From contig CM077115.1 in the NCBI GenBank assembly GCA_039619475.1, forward strand, positions 515,984,815 through 516,048,814: a stretch of DNA of 64,000 nucleotides. The letters run 5' to 3'. How positions within the stretch are numbered: position 1 is the stretch's first letter; each line of letters opens with the position of its first letter. The stretch is from Icerya purchasi. Its lineage: Eukaryota; Arthropoda; Insecta; Hemiptera; Monophlebidae. Both the position numbers and the translations under genes were made by a program. Below the pieces are notes generated by a model. The model saw nothing but the letters and a program-made list of their open reading frames with translations, was not told where the DNA came from and did no database searches. Of this stretch, positions 57,894 through 64,000 are shown in pieces.

Positions 57894-59695
57894 TGTTTCT
57901 TTTATATATGAATATTTTTCATCTTTTATCTAATACTAATGTTATGTAAAATTTACAAAGCGTTATCAAAGTAAAAAAAATTGTAAATTTTCTTTTTAAT
58001 ATTTACATTGTTTTTTTTTTTTTCTTTCTAGATTATTAAGTGTATTGCGGGCAGATTCATTATGAAGATTTTTTTTTGTTTTTTTATTTTTTATAATAAT
58101 GCGTCAGCAGCGAGCGTCGGTTATTTGTCAAGATCTGGCTGAAATTCGGTTGTTTTCGTAGTAATGGCGATAATGGATTAAGAAAATGAAAGAGAACCTT
58201 TTGCACTGCGCTTCATAAATCGTTCACCAAGAGGGCTTTTAACGTCCTTTCTACTTTTTACCCGAAGCAGAAAATTCTTTACCATTTACTCTCATTGTCG
58301 TACAAAAGAGAGCGAACACGATCCGAATAAAATTCAACGGCCAGCAAAGCGCACTTAATAATTATATTTAGCAAATTTCCAGTTTATTTTCCCGCCAAAA
58401 AAAAAAAAAAAAAAAAAAAAGCAAAAAAATTTATTCTCAAACTCTAAACAAATTTTTTCTCATCCATATCCCTCCCCACCGGATGTCAAAAAAAATTACT
58501 AAACCGCAAAAATATAATTTATTCTGCCGCCCTCATTTGTCGCATTCGAAAACATCGCCCCTCAAACAATCGTTACATACACAAAATCTCTACTACTACT
58601 TCTTTTCTCAACAGAAACCGCAATAAACTTTCTCGATTCCAAACTTTTCACACTAACAGATATTAAAAACTTTGTCTACTAAGTGTTTATTTTTTACGCT
58701 GAAGTGTCCTTTTCTTATCGATATTTCCCACAACATATTTCAGTTTTTCTTTCTATCACACTTCTCCTATCTGTGTGTAATTCTCACTCTCTCCAGTCGC
58801 ATTTTATTCCGGCTCACTGGCCGCTTAAAAATCTGCAGTCCGTGACCCATATTATGACTGATATTTTTCCGACCAACTAACATCTTCGACTCTTTTCCTT
58901 TCCAAGTATTTTTATATTGCGAAATTCCAAACATACATCCTTTTGCTAATCTGAATGGCATAACTGAAAGCGAACATTTTTACATAATTGTCTTCTATTG
59001 TTTCAAACCAAACTTACATTTTCGCTGATCTGTCCTCGAGTACACTCTTCTACATAATAATCATTTGTTCGACTTCAGCTTTATACGGATTTGCCGATAG
59101 TGCATTGATTAAATAGTTAGTTCGCTGGTGCAGTAATTCCGGTCGATTTGCTTGCATATAATATGACGTTTGTGTACATTAGTTAATTATATTTGCGAAG
59201 AAATGAAATTAATGTAGGAAGCTTAAAGTTTTAATACAAAACTTCGGCAAAAAAAATGCGCATCGTAATGAAACATTCAAAAAACAGGCAAATAAAAATT
59301 GAATAATAACCTTTTACTTTTTGTGTCAATTTTAACCATTTAAGGAAAACACAAAAAAGCTATCTGGCTGATAATTATGAGAACAATAACTTTCTACCAA
59401 CTTCGATCATTTCTTAAACCTAGCCCTTGATTTCTATGTTGAAAGGTTTTTTTTGTTTATTATTTTTTTTTTGTTTTTTTTTTTTTTGCCTAAAGATGAC
59501 ATTCATTTTACTTTACACGGCTATGAAAAATTTTCACATATCTCACAATCTCGATAAATAATTCCATGTTTACACCTTCTGTCGCTGTTTCAGTTGTTCG
59601 TTTTCTGTCCAACAACTACTCTTTTAATACTGTATTTATTATTTGAACGCACTGTTTAAATATATTCGCAATAAAAATAAATTTGTAACACGTAA
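57894..59695. other. AT-rich interval, no gene seen
   Basis: A25 run at about 58397-58421 and T-rich 59440-59485. Short frames only. Confidence 0.5.
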
Positions 59696-59720
59696 TTAAA
59701 CGATGATATATTATTTTTAT

Positions 59721-59758
59721 CCCCGACGCGTTTCGAAGCTAACACACTTTAGTAATTG
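59721..59758 (-). ncRNA. Degenerate hammerhead motif in PLE2
   Basis: On minus: CTAAAGTGTGTTAGCTTCGAAACGCGTC, i.e. a stem II AAG/CUU, the CGAAA strand and a minimal stem III ending GUC. The CUGANGA strand has lost bases (CUAA), and stem I no longer pairs. A relic rather than an active ribozyme. Confidence 0.4.
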
Positions 59759-59959
59759 TAAATATAAATAATGAAGACGATGAATATATTAAAATTAAAT
59801 CGATAAAGGTCGATATTAAAAGTCGATTATTGAAAAAATATAAAATATAAAAATGACTAATAAGATTTGACGAGGTATAAAGGTAACAATTTAAGATGAA
59901 AAATGAAAAATTTTGAAATAATCTTACAACATTATGAAGACGAAATAATAATCGCCAAA

Positions 59960-60685
59960 AATTTTTAAAAATATATTATTTCATATTCTAGATATATATT
60001 CGAAAATAATAATAACAATCCTCAACATATTGAATTTATAAATTTCTTAAATAACATCCACAACCGCATCAAATACACAATAGAAATCGGTGATAACAAA
60101 ATTAATTTTTTAAATTTAACCTTATCAATATATAATAACAAATTAGAAAATAACATTTTTAGGAAAGAAACCGCTGCAGATACTACTATCATCAACTACC
60201 ATTCTAATCATTCGTTAAAATAGAAATATTCACCATTCTTATAGCATACTTATATAGATTACATAATAGGTACAACATTATCAAATAAAAAGAAACAAAA
60301 TGAACTAAACATAATTAAACAAATAGCTAAAAATAATAATTTTCATAGTCAATTAATTGATAATTTATATAATAAATACTTTAAGAAAAATAAACATATA
60401 AAAAAACATGGATAAAATTTACCTACAACACCCCTAACACATATAAAATAACCAATACTTTTAATTCATTACTCAGAATTTCATATACCATCAAAAATAA
60501 CTTGTATAATAAAGTAATTAACATTAATAACATTAACAATCACAATAATAATAAATTTAACCAAGCCGGAATTTATAAAATAACTTGCAATGCATGCCAA
60601 AATATATATACCTATACATATATAGGACAAACTAGAAGAAATTTCAAAATAATGCACAAAGAACATTTATATGCTATAAGTAAAA
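59960..60685 (+). pseudogene. PLE2 RT thumb and start of GIY-YIG
   Basis: Plus frames: FINFLNNIHNRIKYTIEI, NKINFLNLTLSIYNNKLE and IFRKETAADTTIINYHSNH (about 60040-60220), which match PLE1 KINFLDIII and HRKQTTTDTIIN. After stops comes QAGIYKITCNACQNIYTYTY (60560-60625) and IGQTRRNF, a GIY-YIG start that has gained extra residues (Tyr-Thr-Tyr). Stops and a frameshift make it dead. RT motifs A-C are missing because of the 5' truncation. Confidence 0.75.
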
Positions 60686-60689
60686 TTCT

Positions 60690-60969
60690 TCTTCTTTATA
60701 GTGCCATACTCAGCTTCTGAGCGTCGGCGACTACCTATTCGTACATTTTTAGATGTACAGACATAGGTAGTGTACTAGGCAATTATTATATATGCAACGC
60801 AGGTGTACACACGCAAGACTACATTCGGAACTGATAGTAGCCGCTTGTTATCGCGCTACCAGTGCAGTCCCGTGTGGGTCTGCTGTGTACTGACCTAGCG
60901 CGCATATGATGTTGTACGTGGTGGTTCGCCATTGCCTTCCACGTGATTATTAGTGATTATTTATTTATT
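60690..60969. mobile_element. Unknown ~280-bp insertion inside PLE2
   Basis: GC-richer block that interrupts the GIY-YIG codons: the reading leaves at about 60686 and resumes at about 60970 (INKSTITEHIINKHK). Its left part folds as ACTACCTAT...ATAGGTAGT with an inner GTACA/TGTAC (60729-60772). Its right part has GTGGTTCGCCATTGCCTTCC and then TTATTTATTTATTTA. That phrase resembles 20.01-20.03 kb. A SINE or LINE piece with an (ATTT)n tail is likely; no protein coding. Confidence 0.5.
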
Positions 60970-61165
60970 TATTTAAATACGGACATATAAATAAATCAAC
61001 AATAACTGAACATATTATCATTAATAAACATAAATTAACACGTAACATCAAAACAGACTTAGAAATTTTAAAATACATAAACATAGCATGCTAAATTTTG
61101 CTGAAAATTATTATACCAATAAATTCGAAAATAACTGCATAAACCATAATTTCTCAAATATATAG
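60970..61165 (+). pseudogene. PLE2 GIY-YIG C-terminus
   Basis: Continues the nuclease after the insertion: TITEHIINKHKLTRN, then AENYYTNKF-like text, the same order as PLE1 (YAEHLIKNKHT ... AENYYINKH). Stops interrupt it. Confidence 0.65.
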
Positions 61166-61375
61166 ATAATACATTATTTAACCTCTAAATAAAATTTTAA
61201 TACAGTTCACTTCCTTATGTACACATTATTACTATACAGACGAGACCATTTTACATAATTTAATCTTACTTATGATTTATTTATTTTTGACATTGATTTT
61301 TTAAATTTTTTAAATTTTAAAATTTTTCATTTTTCATTTTAAATTATTACCTCTTTACTTCTATAAATCTTATTA

Positions 61376-61518
61376 TAGTCGGTTCAATGAAAATGTGCCG
61401 ATGGAAAAAGTCGATATAAATCAATATTTATCATCCACTTACGAGGCCCCTGTAAGTGGATAATAAATATCGATTTATATCGACTTTTTCCATCGGCACA
61501 TTTTCATTGAACCGACTA
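61376..61518. mobile_element. 143-bp palindromic MITE nested in PLE2
   Basis: Two 67-bp arms, identical but for two transitions, around a 9-nt centre (GAGGCCCCT, 61443-61451). Ends TAGTCGGTTCAATG; flanked by TA on each side (61374-61375, 61519-61520). The paralogous pseudo-LTR at 59.86 kb reads straight through with a single TA, so this is an insertion with a TA duplication, as made by Tc1/mariner transposases. On the minus strand both mismatches become G-U pairs. Confidence 0.85.
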
Positions 61519-61610
61519 TAGTGATTTTTTATGTTTTCATATTTTATATTTTTTAGAATTTTATACATTTTATATTTATTCAATAATCGACTTTTAAAGG
61601 GAAATAATAT

Positions 61611-62147
61611 AGGAAAAAGATATGTAAATCTAATCAGTATTTATTATTAAACTAAAACGATGCACATTCATTTGTTTTTTTCTAAATTAATAGACAAATT
61701 AGTAGTTCAAATCTGCATTTTGTATCGCTCGAATGGGGATATACTTTTGTTTCCTGATATTCGCCGTTTTTAATCATTTAATAATAATTGCATAATAATT
61801 CGTATGATTTTGGTAAGTTTTCCCCGACTATGTGAATCTGTTGTACTTCACTTTCCGCGCTTATTATAATTTTTTTAATTTATATTTTATTTATTTCCGC
61901 CGCTACGGTTTGTAAATTAATGCAAAGGGAGTTCTCCGGTTTTTTTCTTTTTTTGTTTTTAAATTATTCGACATATGCTATTGTAATGTCGTAATTGAAA
62001 TGTAGTAATTAATAAATTTATGCGCTAGATTTTTACATGACTCCGTTCATTTACTAATTTTTATTTACTTTAATTTTCATTTTCGTCCGTTCAATTCAAT
62101 TTTTTTTGCTGGAAATATTTTCATACATATATATATATGGGGACACT
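61611..62147. other. AT-rich interval, no gene seen
   Basis: Nothing recognised. Confidence 0.4.
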
Positions 62148-62250
62148 CGAATTCCGCACAAAGCACTAACACAGTGACAAGTCACACACGAATTCCGCAC
62201 CAGACCCGAAATAGCCCACCCGCTGACAACTCGAATTGCGCACCGCCTTT
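62148..62250 (+). repeat. Short tandem array around CGAATTCCGCAC
   Basis: CGAATTCCGCAC at 62148 and 62189 and CGAATTGCGCAC at 62232: 41 and 43 bp apart, with loosely similar spacers (GTGACAAGTCAC, GCTGACAACTC). Confidence 0.6.
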
Positions 62251-64000
62251 AAAAAAAATACTCTGATTTTATAAAATCGATGAAGGACTTAAAAAATGAG
62301 TAAAGTCGCTCTTTCAGTGACTTCCAAAATGTGTTATCGTAATGAAACGTTTACTATTTGGAATAATAACCGAACTACATTTCAGTCGATTAAAAAAAAA
62401 AGCCTTTAACGTTTGCGAAAAATAGGCTACTATCCCGTTAGCAGTACGATTGTTATTCGAAATATTTTTAACAACCTCTAGGGAACGTACTCATATTTAA
62501 AGAAATGTTGCATAAAATAGAATAATTTTTGCACGAATATGATTTAAAATAACGTAAATTACGATAATTTCTAACTGAATATGTAGAATTTTCAGCGTAC
62601 GGCATATTATGTTTCATGAAGCTTCTATTCCACATTAATACAAAATACTTTCATATCAACTGATTAATATACATAAAATATAAATGTGACCATGTAAAAT
62701 TTTCGAGTTTGACAAATTAAATATGTTGTTATAATATAGAATTACTTACGAGTTTGAGGGAACCGAGTTTCGGGAAAGTTTCAGTTCAGATTTTATTTTA
62801 TCCATTAATCAGTGTTCAATCTCAGTTATAAATTGTCATTTGAATTAAAACCAAATTTGTTAAAAATCGTAATTTTTTCATTTAGTGTACCAATACATAG
62901 TATTCTACTTAAATTTTAAATGACAACGCAAAAATTTACCATTAAAATAAAATCCTATTTAAAACAATTTAATAATAAAACTTACAATGATAATAATTAC
63001 GTAAATAAATAGTGTTAGTACTACTACCTTTTTTCTTTAAATGTTAGTTGGATTTAACAAGATAATATTCCTTCGTCAAGTTTTTATAATTTGTAGTTTA
63101 TTGTATATTTTAAATAGTTTCTACTCTAGATAATAGATATTTTTGCGCACATTTGGTCGGTATTAATGTATTTTGTTAGATAAATGATAAAGAAGCAGAA
63201 GTCTAAACTCAAATTTAGGTTATGAGAATAAAAAAGTAATTCTTAGAAGCAACACTGAAATATGGTTTCACTACTCTCGTATAATGTTTTCCATTAATAC
63301 AGAACATGCCCGGGAAAAAATTTTTTTTTTGAACTTTTAAGTTTCCAGCACCCTCCGGTAATTTAAATTTGAAGCTAAAATATCGTTATATTTTTCTTTC
63401 CAAAATATCCGTTTATATATTTCCGAAAACTACATTCGTTTGCCGTTTTTAGATCCAAATCAGGTTTAAATTAAGTGGTTATTGGAAATGTTTGTTGTTT
63501 ATTGTATATTTTAAATTTCAGGAATAATATCGGTTGGTGATTTATGCATTTTGAAGTAATTTTTAGATAATTTTAAATTTGTCATATTACATATTCTTAA
63601 CTCGTTGAGCGACTTTTAGCGCTCAGAGGTCAGAAGAGTTGTTCGAACGTTAGCATTTTCTGAAAGAGCATTTAATACTATTTTTGTATATAGCTTTACA
63701 TTTTAACGTGTAAGCGTCATAATTTTTCCTCATAAAAAAACATCAAAAATTATCATCCGGCTTATAATAAGTATATAACAATAATTCGACACTGTTTAAA
63801 TTACTGCTCTATTTTTAATCATAGAAATAAAACGATGTTTCAAAATTGTTATTTTACAGGCGCTTTGTAGAATTCAAACTGTTCTAGAAATATTCATCCC
63901 CATAATAAAACTGTTAACACTGATAATTGCTTAACACATTAATGGTAACACGAAATTAACATTAACGTGTATATATGAAAGTGAAATATTTTATTAAAAA
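62251..64000. other. AT-rich interval to window end, no gene seen
   Basis: No open frame of note, no motif. Confidence 0.45.

Larger units (their letters stand above)
59700..61610 (+). mobile_element. Penelope-like element 2 (PLE2), old and disrupted
   Basis: A 5'-truncated PLE in plus orientation. 59700-59950 is an inverted pseudo-LTR; coding remains follow from 59960; 61200-61375 continued at 61519-61610 is the direct pseudo-LTR (it matches the inverted copy, e.g. ATTCAATAATCGACTTTTAA). Two later insertions interrupt it, at about 60690-60969 and 61376-61518. It is a different, older lineage than PLE1. Confidence 0.75.

Noticed and set aside
1..64000. tRNA or rRNA genes
   Set aside because: I looked for box A/B-like pairs with a clover-leaf arm and for rRNA blocks and found none that hold up by eye. 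A tRNAscan-SE/Rfam run would be decisive.

Overview
The window looks like AT-rich, gene-poor nuclear DNA of an arthropod, most likely an insect. I infer this from long A/T homopolymers, many microsatellites, CpG that is not visibly depleted, and a mixture of non-LTR retrotransposons, Penelope-like elements (PLEs) and mariner/MITE DNA transposons that is typical of insects. A hymenopteran would fit the CpG-rich, microsatellite-rich texture, but nothing here proves an order. I found no host protein-coding gene, tRNA or rRNA that I can name. Three CpG-rich stretches (about 3.05-4.2 kb, 9.33-9.9 kb and 23.3-24.2 kb) could be promoters or 5' exons of host genes whose coding exons lie outside or are not recognisable.

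Layout. 0-26 kb holds scattered, mostly minus-strand, 5'-truncated remains of two non-LTR groups. One is an RTE-like group (about 5.0-5.5, 12.5-13.0, 13.5-14.1, 17.8-20.4 and 24.6-26.1 kb). The other, called family A here, is represented mostly by its 3' end, with a Cys/His knuckle and a poly(A) tail (about 0.1-0.5, 5.75-5.98, 7.86-8.29, perhaps 10.4-10.8 and 15.6-16.0, then 46.2 and 57.6 kb). 28-45 kb is dominated by I-like elements with endonuclease, reverse transcriptase (RT) and RNase H. The best is 31.9-36.2 kb (minus); a heavily mutated one lies at 43.8-45.6 kb and 3' fragments at 28.1-29.0 and 42.85-43.07 kb. A CR1/L2-like fragment (36.9-38.25 kb, minus) and a degenerate RT copy (38.3-39.84 kb, plus) lie between them. 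A 378-bp TIR element (29.07-29.44 kb) sits in a CA/TA microsatellite.

48-53 kb is the most interesting part. A PLE with an uninterrupted 800-codon RT plus GIY-YIG protein is flanked by pseudo-LTRs and by an inverted copy of its own 3' end, and is bounded by an 11-bp target-site duplication. Each of the three pseudo-LTR copies carries a compact hammerhead-ribozyme-like fold with the same unusual feature, an extra U before stem II. Just upstream (48.15-49.03 kb) is an 881-bp segment bounded by a perfect 14-bp inverted repeat and containing repeated GCCTGnCAG motifs.

56.55-57.43 kb is an internally deleted mariner-like element with TA flanks. 59.7-61.6 kb is an older, second PLE that was hit twice: by a ~280-bp unknown insertion inside the GIY-YIG region and by a 143-bp near-perfect palindromic MITE inside its pseudo-LTR, for which another copy of that pseudo-LTR gives the empty site.

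How the parts work together: the PLE protein would reverse-transcribe and insert its own RNA, and the hammerhead folds would cut tandem transcripts into units. The I-like, RTE-like and CR1-like remains are products of target-primed reverse transcription and look dead. I see no operon-like or defence system.
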